NCBI RefSeq assembly: GCF_013390595.1
Contig: NZ_JACAWV010000022.1
Location: forward strand, 62,001-126,000
Length of the DNA: 64,000 nt
Reading direction: 5' to 3'
Source of the DNA: Rhizobium sp. RM
Lineage (GTDB): Bacteria > Pseudomonadota > Alphaproteobacteria > Rhizobiales > Rhizobiaceae
Shown here: in pieces, positions 1-7,746 of the stretch
Layout: each line of letters begins with the position of its first letter
Numbering within the stretch: the first letter of the stretch is position 1
Notes under the pieces: model-generated
Databases searched by the model: none
What the model was told of the DNA's origin: nothing
The model's input: the letters and a program-made list of their open reading frames with translations, nothing else
Translations under genes and position numbers: made by a program

Positions 1-77
1 ACTGTTCCTGCTGACAGACGTTGGATTTATACGAAGGCCACACCCGAACCATTCCACCCCCACCGCGTTAAACGCGC

Positions 78-791
78 ATGGACGCTGAACATGCCGTTTT
101 CGGATCGCTGCCCGATGGTTTTCATGCGCTGGTTGTTGGTGCGACTGGCGGGATCGGTGGTGCTTTTTGTGATCTCTTGGAGCGGCAGCCGCGTTTGGGG
201 GCGCTAGTGCGGGTGTCCAGAAGCGGCAGCGGGTTTGATCTGTTGAATGAGGACAGCATTGCCGAACAGGCGGCGTCTCTTTCACAACGGAAATTTCACC
301 TGATGATCTGTGCAACCGGCGTGCTGACCACGGATGGGCGGGCGCCGGAGAAGGCGTTGCGGCAGCTTGACCCTGAAACAATAGCCATGCAGTTCCGCGT
401 CAATGCCATCGGCCCTGCCCTCGTGATGAAGCATTTTCTGCCGCTTCTGGATCGCCAGCAGCGTTCGATTGCGGCATTTCTCTCTGCCCGTGTGGGCTCG
501 ATCGGCGATAACAGGCTGGGCGGCTGGTATGCCTACCGGGCGTCCAAGGCGGCCTTGAACCAGTTTGTTCGCACCGCATCGATTGAGCTTGCCCGCACGC
601 ATCCGCAGGCGGTGCTGGTATCAGTGCATCCGGGCACCGTGCGCACATCCCTGTCAGGCCCCTATTCCGCCGGCCACAACACCGTTAGTGCGGCGGAAGC
701 AGCCGTGTCGATCTCTGGCGCGCTGGAGGCGCTGACACCTGAGAAAACAGGCTCCTTCATTGCTTATGACGGTAGGGATATTCCGTGGTGA
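78..791 (+). CDS. SDR family oxidoreductase, C-factor-like
   Basis: A 237-residue short-chain dehydrogenase/reductase, probably cytoplasmic and NAD(P)-dependent. The N-terminal Rossmann glycine motif GATGGIG lies at residues 21-27, an Asn-Ala segment (RVNAIGP) sits mid-protein, and the catalytic Tyr-x3-Lys is YRASK at residues 153-157, with a Ser about 13 residues earlier (SARVGS). Length fits classical SDRs of the C-factor (CsgA-like) branch. The substrate cannot be read from sequence. It ends about 60 bp before the convergent DUF429 gene and seems to stand alone; no strong ribosome binding site is visible before this ATG, so the start could shift slightly. Confidence 0.85.
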   Translation: MDAEHAVFGSLPDGFHALVVGATGGIGGAFCDLLERQPRLGALVRVSRSGSGFDLLNEDSIAEQAASLSQRKFHLMICATGVLTTDGRAPEKALRQLDPETIAMQFRVNAIGPALVMKHFLPLLDRQQRSIAAFLSARVGSIGDNRLGGWYAYRASKAALNQFVRTASIELARTHPQAVLVSVHPGTVRTSLSGPYSAGHNTVSAAEAAVSISGALEALTPEKTGSFIAYDGRDIPW

Positions 792-852
792 GGCTCTCGC
801 CGCTTTCCGCACCGCGGCGAAGACGGATACTCCCTCGGCCGATGACCAGAGC

Positions 853-1653
853 CTAGGGCACTGGCACCCAGATTGCCGAGATGTCATCACCATAGGCTCT
901 TGCCCTGCCATCCAGAATAGCGGCGCCAACCCAGGCGCAGATCACCGCATCGAGCATGTCCTCGAAGGCCTTCATTTCGTATCCGCGCGCGTCCGGCGCA
1001 GGCAATGGCAGAGCAGCCAGCACACCCTGCACGCGGCTCTCCAGCAGGCTTATGATCTGCCCCCAGATTTCAATGAGTTTCTGCCGCCGCACCGTCGGCG
1101 GTTCGCCCGGCCAGTATTTTGCGACCTTGGAAGCCTTGTAAGGCAATCGCCTCTCGGCAGCCGCAAGTTCTATCAGGGCCGGATGCGGATAGACTTCAGC
1201 GATGGCGCGGCCTTCGACGGCGCTTGTCGCCAGCGGGTAACCCAGCGCGGCAAAGCCCGCACGCAGCGCATCGCTGATCTTGCCGGGGCGGGTGGCGCTG
1301 GGCGTGTGCGTGCTGGCGTGTCTTGCGCCATAAACCGTTGAAATCATGTTGTCGGATGGTCTACGCGTGATGATGGGCTGCAGGGAAAGCGGCATGTCGA
1401 TGGCCACCATATCGACGGGGCAACCCGCCCTCGCCTCCGCCACAGCCAGAAGCGCCGCAGCATCCGGCACCGAGCCGCGATGGCGTGCAATGGGCTGAGA
1501 ACCGGCCTCCCGCAGCAGGCCTTCATAGGACGCGGCGACCTCGACCAGCCGCCAGCCGGAACCGTCATCGCTAATCAGCGCTACGCCACTCGGTTGCTGT
1601 TCCGTCCACGCCGCATCGATGCCCAGCACGGCCCTCTTTTGCGCTGCCATCAT
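853..1653 (-). CDS. DUF429 domain protein
   Basis: A 266-residue protein with the DUF429 pattern: an N-terminal acidic motif (LGIDAAWT, residues about 10-17) and a second aspartate motif (VAIDMPL, about residues 83-89), consistent with an RNase H-like fold and possible nuclease or phosphotransfer activity in this poorly characterised family. Its start overlaps the stop of the upstream 111-residue gene by 4 nt, so the two are translationally coupled. Two ATGs occur in tandem at the start. No signal peptide or membrane segment is apparent. The family assignment is from sequence pattern; the biological role is unknown. Confidence 0.8.
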   Translation of the reverse strand: MMAAQKRAVLGIDAAWTEQQPSGVALISDDGSGWRLVEVAASYEGLLREAGSQPIARHRGSVPDAAALLAVAEARAGCPVDMVAIDMPLSLQPIITRRPSDNMISTVYGARHASTHTPSATRPGKISDALRAGFAALGYPLATSAVEGRAIAEVYPHPALIELAAAERRLPYKASKVAKYWPGEPPTVRRQKLIEIWGQIISLLESRVQGVLAALPLPAPDARGYEMKAFEDMLDAVICAWVGAAILDGRARAYGDDISAIWVPVP

Positions 1654-1985
1654 CTGCCCGTTTCATCCGGCACCACTTCCGTCAGCCTGAGGCTGATACC
1701 GCTCTTGACCACCACGTTAAGCGTGCGGATCAGGTCGGCAGCCTCCAGCAGCGCATCGCGCCGTGCCGCCTCTTCCTGACGGTCAGATCCGGCCGCCACC
1801 TCGGCCAGACGGATAATCGCATCCTGACGGGTGCCGCTTTCGGGAATGCCCGCCTGACGTCGCAGATCACGGATCGCAACAATCGAGCGGAACAACAGGT
1901 CGTCGATGATCTCCGTGGAGGCGCGGTTGATACCGTTTGCATTGCGCAGCAGGTCAGCGACGATCTCACCAGGGTCATGTTTCAA
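1650..1985 (-). CDS. conserved hypothetical protein, first gene of DUF429 pair
   Basis: A 111-residue, mostly helical, soluble-looking protein with an Arg/Asp-rich centre (RDLRRQAGIPESGTRQDAI) and no recognised domain. It is upstream of and overlaps the DUF429 gene by 4 nt, so the two are likely cotranscribed and may act together. Codon use matches the neighbours, which supports a real gene, but no function can be proposed. Confidence 0.65.
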   Translation of the reverse strand: MKHDPGEIVADLLRNANGINRASTEIIDDLLFRSIVAIRDLRRQAGIPESGTRQDAIIRLAEVAAGSDRQEEAARRDALLEAADLIRTLNVVVKSGISLRLTEVVPDETGR

Positions 1986-2378
1986 GCTTAGAAGACCTCG
2001 CTATCCAGTCATTGCCGAAGACGACGTGAACGAAGCTAAGCGAGGAGAAGAGTCGCGGCAACCACGCACGTGGAAGATGCGGATGTTTTTGCAACCGGTC
2101 TGCGGCTGCCCCTGGGGGGGCAGGTCTCGGCCAGCCGATGCACCGTTCTCATCGGCGTTTCCCTGGAAGGTCTCGAAGAGGGTTACAACCTCAGAAAGAA
2201 AACGCCACTGGTTATGGAACTCGCCTGAACGATCGCCGAGGTTGATGGAATCGTCAGGCAAACCCTTGGAACGTAAAGTGCCCTAGGCTCGATTTTCGGT
2301 TCTGCACCTCTTCAACCAAGTCCGTCCAGGCCACGGGCCTCCATCCCATAAAACCGGTTTCGCAGAATTGACAGGCTC
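1986..2378. other. intergenic stretch, no convincing gene
   Basis: About 390 bp between the divergent 111-residue gene and the TetR gene. Open frames exist on both strands (the longest minus frame ends at 2001), but none has family-like composition or a good ribosome binding site. A run of seven G lies near 2115. It may hold decayed coding sequence and both divergent promoters; nothing more can be supported. Confidence 0.4.
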
Positions 2379-2394
2379 CCTACCAGAAGGTAGG
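2379..2394. promoter_or_regulatory. probable TetR operator (CCTACC-N4-GGTAGG)
   Basis: Perfect 6-bp inverted repeat CCTACC-AGAA-GGTAGG ending 8 bp before the tetR-type start codon at 2403, a typical position for autorepression. A related element lies before the membrane protein gene at 3056-3074. Confidence 0.6.
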
Positions 2395-2402
2395 TTGCGC
2401 GC

Positions 2403-2993
2403 ATGAGCAATGTCGGTTCCACTTACGATCACATCCTCGCCTGCGCGCAGAAACTCATCGTTTCCGGCGGGTACAATGGTTTCAGCTACGCGGATATTGC
2501 CGATATCGTCGGCATCCGCAAAGCCAGCATTCACCACCATTTCCCCAGCAAGGTCGATCTGGTTCAGACACTTGTCAGCCGCTATCGCATCGCTGCCGAA
2601 ACCGGCTTTGCCGGGATCGAGCAGAATGTGCCCCACCCGCTGGACCAGTTGCGCACCTATACCGACCACTGGGCAAAATGCATCGACGATGGCAGCCGGC
2701 CCTTTTGCGTCTGTGCCCTGCTGGCCAGCGAGCTCCCTCTCCTGCCGCCCGAGGTTGCCGTTGAGGTCAAAGCCTATTTCCAGCTTCTTTCAGGCTGGCT
2801 GACCCGAACATTCGAGCGCGCCGCAAGCCAGGGTGTCATCCACATTTCACGCGCGCCAGCGGTCGAGGCGGAATTGTTCATGGCCACCGTTCACGGAGCC
2901 ATGCTTTCAGCACGCGCCTATGGCGATGCGACCAAATTCTCGGTCGTCACCTCCGCCGCATTCGAAGACCTGAGGCCGAAACACCAGGGATAA
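2403..2993 (+). CDS. TetR/AcrR family transcriptional regulator
   Basis: A 196-residue repressor-type protein. The N-terminal helix-turn-helix is clear (residues about 20-50; YADIADIVGIRKASIHHHFPSK), with the usual recognition-helix His/Phe-Pro-Ser-Lys ending. The C-terminal half is a divergent all-helical ligand-binding domain; ligand unknown. An inverted repeat overlaps its own promoter region and a similar sequence precedes the downstream membrane protein gene, so it probably represses itself and that gene. No strong Shine-Dalgarno precedes the ATG. Confidence 0.9.
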   Translation: MSNVGSTYDHILACAQKLIVSGGYNGFSYADIADIVGIRKASIHHHFPSKVDLVQTLVSRYRIAAETGFAGIEQNVPHPLDQLRTYTDHWAKCIDDGSRPFCVCALLASELPLLPPEVAVEVKAYFQLLSGWLTRTFERAASQGVIHISRAPAVEAELFMATVHGAMLSARAYGDATKFSVVTSAAFEDLRPKHQG

Positions 2994-3055
2994 CCGTGAG
3001 ACATCCTTAGAGAGGCGAACGCTGGCGCCGCGCGCCAATATTCGCGCACTCTCAG

Positions 3056-3074
3056 CCTACCAACTAGAAGGTTG
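3056..3074. promoter_or_regulatory. second, related TetR-type site
   Basis: CCTACCAACTAGAAGGTTG shares the CTACC...AGAAGGT framework of the site at 2379-2394 and lies about 110 bp before the membrane protein start at 3182. It is an imperfect repeat (CAAC-N6-GTTG at its core), so common binding by the 2403-2993 regulator is inference. Confidence 0.4.
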
Positions 3075-3181
3075 ATTGTCTCTTTGGCGCCTGCTGATCG
3101 GTATCTTTCCGCGCGGAGAAAACAGAGAGAACCGGGGAGATCCCCTCCTCAAGACCCGAAATCAGATCGAAAGGAACTGAC

Positions 3182-3667
3182 ATGTTTGGAATAACACCAC
3201 TCGGCTGGCTGCATACGCTGGGAAGCCTCCCGGCCATCCCTGCCGCGGCATACATGATTTTCCGGTTTGGACGCATCAAGCCAGACAGTCTGGCCGGCCG
3301 CATCTATTTCATCTGTATGCTGATCGGCAGCCTGACCATTTTCCTCGTTGCGAAGGCGCCCGTCAGCCCGGCCATCGCGCTTGTCACCTTGCTGTGTCTG
3401 ATCGGCGGCTACACGGTTCACAGGCTGACCTTCCTCGGCCGCCTTCAAAAGTACGTGGAAACGCTGCTTCTGAGTCTCACGGTCTTTCTGCTGATGGTGC
3501 CTTCCGTCTCGGAGACGCTGAGACGCGTTCCCGACGGCCACCCGATCGCCGCCAGCCCCGATGCAATCATCCTGAAAATCGCCCTCGCCACCGTCGCCGC
3601 GACCTTCCTCCTCGGCCTTGCCGCACAGTTCATCTATCTCGCCCGCTACGCCGGCAAACCGCGCTGA
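3182..3667 (+). CDS. five-segment inner-membrane protein
   Basis: A 161-residue integral membrane protein with about five predicted transmembrane stretches (near residues 8-28, 42-60, 62-82, 94-112 and 133-155) joined by short basic loops. No catalytic motif is visible and the family was not recognised beyond a general DUF2306-like appearance. A good Shine-Dalgarno (AAAGGA) precedes the ATG by 6 nt. It follows the TetR gene on the same strand with a TetR-like operator between, so it is the likely regulated target. A strong hairpin at 3680-3711 follows its stop. Confidence 0.75.
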   Translation: MFGITPLGWLHTLGSLPAIPAAAYMIFRFGRIKPDSLAGRIYFICMLIGSLTIFLVAKAPVSPAIALVTLLCLIGGYTVHRLTFLGRLQKYVETLLLSLTVFLLMVPSVSETLRRVPDGHPIAASPDAIILKIALATVAATFLLGLAAQFIYLARYAGKPR

Positions 3668-3679
3668 AAAGCCGTATGG

Positions 3680-3711
3680 GCAGGTGGCTGCCGCATCCTC
3701 AAGCCACCTGC
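3680..3711 (+). terminator. hairpin after membrane protein gene, half of a repeat pair
   Basis: Perfect 10-bp inverted repeat GCAGGTGGCT / AGCCACCTGC with a 12-nt loop starting 12 bp after the 3667 stop. There is no clean T-run, so termination strength is uncertain. Its right arm belongs to a 19-bp repeat seen again at 4288-4306. Confidence 0.5.
3693..3711 (+). repeat. 19-bp direct repeat, copy 1
   Basis: GCATCCTCAAGCCACCTGC, identical to positions 4288-4306. Each copy lies just downstream of a plus-strand gene and forms one arm of a possible hairpin. Confidence 0.7.
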
Positions 3712-3863
3712 TCCGGTCTTAAGGTGCAACGAACCGAACACTTTCACACAGGTTGATTTTGGTCATATCAAAGGTGACCAACGGATAAGGTTCGGTTTCG
3801 CGCAGGTCGAATGCGAATGCTTTGCCGTCGCCACCGCCATTCGTTGATGGATGCTAGGTCCTG

Positions 3864-3914
3864 TTGACAAAGTCAGCAGTGGTAATGCGATAAGATCACT
3901 CCTATCGGAGTGAT
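3864..3914 (+). promoter_or_regulatory. promoter-like -35 and 20-bp palindrome covering the ribosome binding site
   Basis: A consensus -35 (TTGACA, 3864-3869) is followed after about 18 bp by a weak -10 (CGATAA). Immediately after is a perfect palindrome ATCACTCCTATCGGAGTGAT at 3895-3914, whose right arm contains the GGAG Shine-Dalgarno of the gene at 3918. It could be an operator, an RNA hairpin hiding the ribosome binding site, or both. Confidence 0.55.
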
Positions 3915-3917
3915 TAC

Positions 3918-4220
3918 ATGTCCAAACTTGATCGAGAAATACGACTTCGACTTGGTGTGCAACGCGCCTTGCTTGGAGCTGTATCATCGACGCTGGCCGC
4001 CGTTACGTGTGGCTGGAGTGGCAACGAGATTGTCCTCGAATTCTTGGTCGATCCCGATTTCAGCGATGATGACCGCGAACGCATGGAGGTCGTCGCCTCC
4101 GAGGTCATCGCGGATTTTGGTTATGAAACAATAATGACTGTCTTCACCTCCCCACCGTTGGAGGGACCGAAGGTTCCGGTTGATACGCGATGGTGGGCTT
4201 ACAGGCGATTTGAGCCATAG
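3918..4220 (+). CDS. small uncharacterised protein, about 100 residues
   Basis: A 100-residue acidic soluble protein. The pattern ALLGAVSSTLAAVTCGW, then an acidic strand region and EVIADF, recalls a widespread group of roughly 100-residue proteins of unknown function, recalled by eye rather than searched. It has a Shine-Dalgarno (GGAG, 7 nt spacing) lying inside a perfect palindrome. It stands alone between a hairpin and the convergent mesD gene. No toxin, immunity or enzyme motif can be claimed. Confidence 0.65.
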   Translation: MSKLDREIRLRLGVQRALLGAVSSTLAAVTCGWSGNEIVLEFLVDPDFSDDDRERMEVVASEVIADFGYETIMTVFTSPPLEGPKVPVDTRWWAYRRFEP

Positions 4221-4287
4221 CTGGGTCAGGTCGTCACGGCCAAGTTCGGACAAGGCCGCAACGATAATCAGGTTGAGGCATTGCCCG

Positions 4288-4306
4288 GCATCCTCAAGCC
4301 ACCTGC
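4288..4306 (+). repeat. 19-bp direct repeat, copy 2
   Basis: Exact second copy of the 3693-3711 sequence. Here the matching left hairpin arm is only partly kept (GGTTGAGG near 4271 against CCTCAAGCC). It sits between the convergent 3918-4220 gene and mesD, about 70 bp after the former. Confidence 0.65.
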
Positions 4307-4341
4307 CCCGTTTTGGGCTTGCCCCTGTAGAGCGGTCAGCG

Positions 4342-5370
4342 CTAGGCCGACAGTTCTCTTCGGACGATTTCCGCCCCGGCGCCCAGGGCATTCAGTTTGC
4401 CTCTTGCGATCTGACGAGACAGCGGAGCCATGCCGCAATTGGTGCAGGGGTAAAGCTTGTCGGCATCAACGAACTGCAGGGCTTTTCGCAGCGTATCGGC
4501 GACCTCTTCCGGGGTCTCGATTGTGTTGCTTGCCACGTCGATGGCCCCGACCATGACTTTTTTGCCGCGAAGGAGTTCGATCAGATCGATTGGAACGTGC
4601 GAGTTGTGGCACTCCAGCGAGATCAGATCGACGCCGGATTTCTGCAGCTTGGGGAAGGATTCCTCATATTGCCGCCACTCCGACCCGAGGGTCTTTTTCC
4701 AATCCGTATTGGCCTTGATGCCGTAGCCATAGCAGATGTGGACGGCCGTTTCGCACTTGAGCCCTTCGATTGCCCTTTCGAGCGTGGCAACACCCCAATC
4801 GTTCACTTCGTCAAAGAAGACATTGAATGCGGGCTCGTCGAACTGGATGATATCGACACCGGCGGCTTCCAGTTCCCTCGCCTCCTCATTGAGGATCGTG
4901 GCGAATTCCCAGGCCAGCTTTTCGCGGCTTTTGTAATGCGCATCATAGAGCGTATCGATCATCGTCATGGGGCCAGGCAAGGCCCATTTGATGGGCTGCG
5001 TGGTCTGCTGGCGCAGAAACCTGGCGTCTTCCACGAACACTGGTTTTGGGCGAGACACAGCGCCAACGACCGTCGGAACGCTGGCATCGTAGCGATTGCG
5101 AATCCGGACCGTCTCGCGTTTTTCGAAGTCGACGCCGCCGAGGTGTTCGACAAACGTGGTGACAAAGTGCTGGCGCGTCTGCTCGCCGTCGCTGACGATA
5201 TCGATCCCCGCCTGCAACTGATCGTCGAGGGACAGACGCAGGGCATCCCGCTTGCCCTCGATCAGTTCGTCATCCTGCAGTTTCCAGGGCGACCAGAGTT
5301 TCTCGGGTTGTGCCAGCCAGGAGGGTTTGGGCAGGCTGCCGGCGGTTGACGTGGGCAACAGTCTTTTCAT
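4342..5370 (-). CDS. mesD: MesD-type folate-independent methionine synthase
   Basis: A 342-residue protein matching the catalytic half of cobalamin-independent methionine synthase (MetE) but lacking the MetE N-terminal domain, as in the Mes families. The predicted zinc ligands are present: His211 and Cys213 (AVHICYG), Glu253 (SLECHNS) and Cys309 (YPCTNCGM). It is expected to methylate homocysteine to methionine in the cytoplasm without a folate donor. The next gene upstream, 29 nt away, encodes DUF1852/MesX, and the MesD family is reported to depend on MesX and oxygen, which decides the MesD rather than MesA-C call. Start chosen at ATG 5370 (begins MKRLLPTSTAGSLP), with AAGG about 11 nt upstream; an in-frame ATG at 5391 is possible. 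Confidence 0.9.
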   Translation of the reverse strand: MKRLLPTSTAGSLPKPSWLAQPEKLWSPWKLQDDELIEGKRDALRLSLDDQLQAGIDIVSDGEQTRQHFVTTFVEHLGGVDFEKRETVRIRNRYDASVPTVVGAVSRPKPVFVEDARFLRQQTTQPIKWALPGPMTMIDTLYDAHYKSREKLAWEFATILNEEARELEAAGVDIIQFDEPAFNVFFDEVNDWGVATLERAIEGLKCETAVHICYGYGIKANTDWKKTLGSEWRQYEESFPKLQKSGVDLISLECHNSHVPIDLIELLRGKKVMVGAIDVASNTIETPEEVADTLRKALQFVDADKLYPCTNCGMAPLSRQIARGKLNALGAGAEIVRRELSA

Positions 5371-5399
5371 GTTATGCGACCTTATGTTCATGGGGTTCG

Positions 5400-6383
5400 T
5401 CAGCGGGCGTGATTGGCCGACCATTGTTCGAGAATGGCCCTGTAGTGTTTGATGAAGTGCTCCTCGGCAAAGCGTCCCTGTTCGACAGCCAGCCGGCTAC
5501 GTTCTTCGCGATCGTAGATAATTCGCGTCAGGGAATAGTCCTGGTTCTTCAGGCTGGGCTGGTAGCAGGCCCCCGCGGCTGAGTTGGCGTTGTAGATTTC
5601 GGGCCGATAGATCTTCTGGAACGTCTCCATCGTGCTGATGGTGCTGATGAGTTCAAGATTGGTGTAATCGACCAAGAGATCGCCGACGAAATATAGGGCG
5701 AAAGGCGCGACGCTGTTCGGCGGCATGAAAAATCGAACCTGCAATCCCATTTTCTGGAAATAGAGGTCTGTCGAAGACAGTTCATCCTGCTGGTATTCGA
5801 TACCCAGTACCGGATGCTGATTTCCGGTCCGACGATATGTTTTGCTGCTCGACGCACTCAGGCATATCACCGGCGGCTTCTGAAAATGCTGCCTGTAGGC
5901 ATCCGAGTTCAGGAAACTTTTGAAAAGCTTGCCGTGCAGATCACCGAAATTGTCTGGCGTGCTGAACTCGGACCGCCCCCTGTTGTGCTCGGGCAGCACC
6001 ACGCTGAAGTCGTAATCCCGGACATAGGAGGAGAAATTGTTTCCGACGATACCCTCGATGCGGTCGCCGGTTTTTTGATCGATGATCGTCGTCTTCAATA
6101 TCTCGATCATCGGGAATGCGTCGCCGTGGTCTTCAGCGCCGACATTCATCTCGACGGATATGATATCGAGCTCGATAGAATATCGATCGCCTCTGGGGTT
6201 ATCCCAGTGCGCCAGGGCGTTGAAACGGTTGTCGATCATCCTCAAGGCGTTGCGAAGATTGTCCCGCCGGTTCTCGCCCCTTGCCAGATTGGCAAAGTTG
6301 GTGGTGATCCGGGTGCTTTCAGACGGGCAATAATCCTCGTCAAAGGCAAGACGCTTGATCGTGAAGGTGAGATCTTTGGTCAT
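5400..6383 (-). CDS. mesX: DUF1852 protein, MesX partner of MesD
   Basis: A 327-residue DUF1852 protein. The family is known almost only beside mesD; in Acinetobacter-type systems it is required for methionine synthesis by MesD and was proposed to help provide the methyl group in an oxygen-dependent way, the chemistry being unresolved. No signal peptide, membrane segment or classical cofactor motif is visible. It is the first gene of the mesX-mesD operon; the ATG is at 6383. Upstream, the 500-bp divergent region carries a MetR-type box and a cobalamin riboswitch for the opposite operon, which implies control by methionine and B12 supply. Confidence 0.9.
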   Translation of the reverse strand: MTKDLTFTIKRLAFDEDYCPSESTRITTNFANLARGENRRDNLRNALRMIDNRFNALAHWDNPRGDRYSIELDIISVEMNVGAEDHGDAFPMIEILKTTIIDQKTGDRIEGIVGNNFSSYVRDYDFSVVLPEHNRGRSEFSTPDNFGDLHGKLFKSFLNSDAYRQHFQKPPVICLSASSSKTYRRTGNQHPVLGIEYQQDELSSTDLYFQKMGLQVRFFMPPNSVAPFALYFVGDLLVDYTNLELISTISTMETFQKIYRPEIYNANSAAGACYQPSLKNQDYSLTRIIYDREERSRLAVEQGRFAEEHFIKHYRAILEQWSANHAR

Positions 6384-6538
6384 GGCGTTATGGTGTCCTC
6401 ATCCCGGGACAGAACCTGAATGAAGTGCTCTATCGGTTCTCTCGGTCAGCAGATGTCATGCTCTCCGTTGTTGAGAGCCATGCCTGACTTATGCCTGAGC
6501 CGCTGATCTGGAAAAATTGGTATTATCTCATCGAAGCA

Positions 6539-6551
6539 TGAGCCAGCTTCA
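6539..6551. promoter_or_regulatory. putative MetR box
   Basis: TGAGCCAGCTTCA fits the MetR consensus TGAA-N5-TTCA with one mismatch and lies inside a wider imperfect palindrome CATGA...TCATG. It is between mesX and the metR-like operon, about 155 bp upstream of the mesX start, where a LysR regulator of methionine genes would be expected to bind. Confidence 0.45.
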
Positions 6552-6610
6552 TGAGTGGATGGGAGGTCGCGGCGGCAGATGCCTTGACCATTTCAGCGAC
6601 ATGCGACATT

Positions 6611-6800
6611 GGTTCGTCATCGTGGTTCTGCGGATGCAAATCCGGAGCTAAGAGGGAATTCGGTGAGGGTTTTGCCTGAAACCGAAGCTGCCCCCGCAAC
6701 TGTAAGCGGCGAGCGAAAGTCCATCGAAGTCACTGAGGCCTGCCTCGGGAAGACGGACCGAAGCAACGACCCGCAAGCCAGGAGACCTGCCGCGATAGAT
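6611..6800 (+). ncRNA. cobalamin (B12) riboswitch
   Basis: The conserved B12-riboswitch blocks occur in order on the plus strand: AGAGGGAA at 6651, GGTGAGGG at 6662, GCTGCCCCCGCAACTGTAAGCGG around 6687-6709, CACTGAGGCC near 6731, a CGGGAAG block near 6746, and GCCAGGAGACCTGCC at 6777-6791. Spacing and sequence match the AdoCbl aptamer. A GC-rich segment (6805-6830, CGGG...CCCG) follows as a candidate expression platform. The RNA faces the thioesterase-metR operon, so high cobalamin should lower expression of that operon, not of mesX-mesD directly. Confidence 0.93.
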
Positions 6801-6895
6801 AACGTCCACGGGCGGGGTGTCCCGGAGTGCCGCTTTCGCGATGGGCATTCTGCTGCCGTCGTCTCTGCGTCATGCCACTGCCCGGCCGCAACCTG

Positions 6896-7744
6896 ATGGC
6901 AAGGCCGATGACTGAGACTTCTAAAACAGGAAAGCGTGCGCAGCACCGCTCCACAACCCGCCTCATCGATATTGTCTTTCCCGGAGACACCAACCATCAC
7001 GGCACCCTTTTCGGGGGAACCGGTCTTGCTCTCATGGATCGCGTTGCCTTCATCGCGGCCACGAGGTTCGGTCGGGCACCCTTCGTCACCGCCTCCTGCG
7101 AGCGTATTGATTTCAGGCAGCCGGCCCGCATCGGGCACGTCATCGAATTCAGCGCGAAACCCGTCAAGGCAGGTCGCCGCTCCCTGACGGTCGAGGTGGA
7201 AATGGTGGCGGAAACCATTGTCGGCCGGGAGCGAAACACCTGCACGCGCGGGGTCTTCCATATGGTGGCTGTGCCGGAGGGCGAGCATGCCGCGCATTAC
7301 GCCTTGCCTGCCCTGCTCCCGGAGGAACCGCCAGAGACGAGCGACGTGGTTGCCATGGTCGAGATCGTCTTTCCGGATCAGGCAAACAGCGTCGGCCGGA
7401 TGTTCGGGGGCGATGCAATCGCCTACATGACCAAGGCCGCTTTCGTCGCAGCGTCGCGCTACTGCGGCCAGATGGTGGTGCTGGCGTCATCCGAGCGCAT
7501 CGACTTCACGCGAGCAATCGAGATCGGTGAAATCGTCGAGGCAGAGGCACGGGTCGAACGCGTGGGGAAGAGTTCGATGTCCATCCAGACAAAACTCTGG
7601 TCCGAAAACCTGATGACGGGCGAGAAGCACATTACCGCGACCGGACATTTCACCATGGTCGCGGTCGACAGGGACCACCGGCCAGTTCCTGTCCGCGACG
7701 GCGCTTCTGCGGTGGGCGCGCTCTTTGACAAGGGGTGGGAATAA
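6896..7744 (+). CDS. double-hotdog acyl-CoA thioesterase
   Basis: About 282 residues with two tandem hotdog domains (roughly residues 20-130 and 160-270), each with the acyl-CoA hydrolase signature (VFPGDTNHHGTLFGG in the first, VFPDQANSVGRMFGG in the second). Such two-domain thioesterases cleave acyl-CoA to free acid and CoA; chain-length preference is unknown. The frame stays open to a GTG at 6827, but that region is riboswitch leader without homology; ATG 6896 or ATG 6908 (AAGG just upstream) are the credible starts. It is the first gene after the B12 riboswitch and is 2 nt from the metR-like gene, so the two are cotranscribed. Why a thioesterase sits in a methionine/B12 operon is not clear. 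Confidence 0.85.
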   Translation: MARPMTETSKTGKRAQHRSTTRLIDIVFPGDTNHHGTLFGGTGLALMDRVAFIAATRFGRAPFVTASCERIDFRQPARIGHVIEFSAKPVKAGRRSLTVEVEMVAETIVGRERNTCTRGVFHMVAVPEGEHAAHYALPALLPEEPPETSDVVAMVEIVFPDQANSVGRMFGGDAIAYMTKAAFVAASRYCGQMVVLASSERIDFTRAIEIGEIVEAEARVERVGKSSMSIQTKLWSENLMTGEKHITATGHFTMVAVDRDHRPVPVRDGASAVGALFDKGWE

Positions 7745-7746
7745 TC

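Noticed and set aside
868-890. A GG-N10-GC sigma-54-like string (TGGCACCCAGATTGC) on the plus strand
   Set aside because: It lies inside the 3' end of the minus-strand DUF429 gene, points into that gene in antisense, and no gene starts downstream.
2001-2261. 86-residue minus-strand frame between the hypothetical gene and tetR
   Set aside because: No conserved motif or ribosome binding site; likely chance or decayed sequence.
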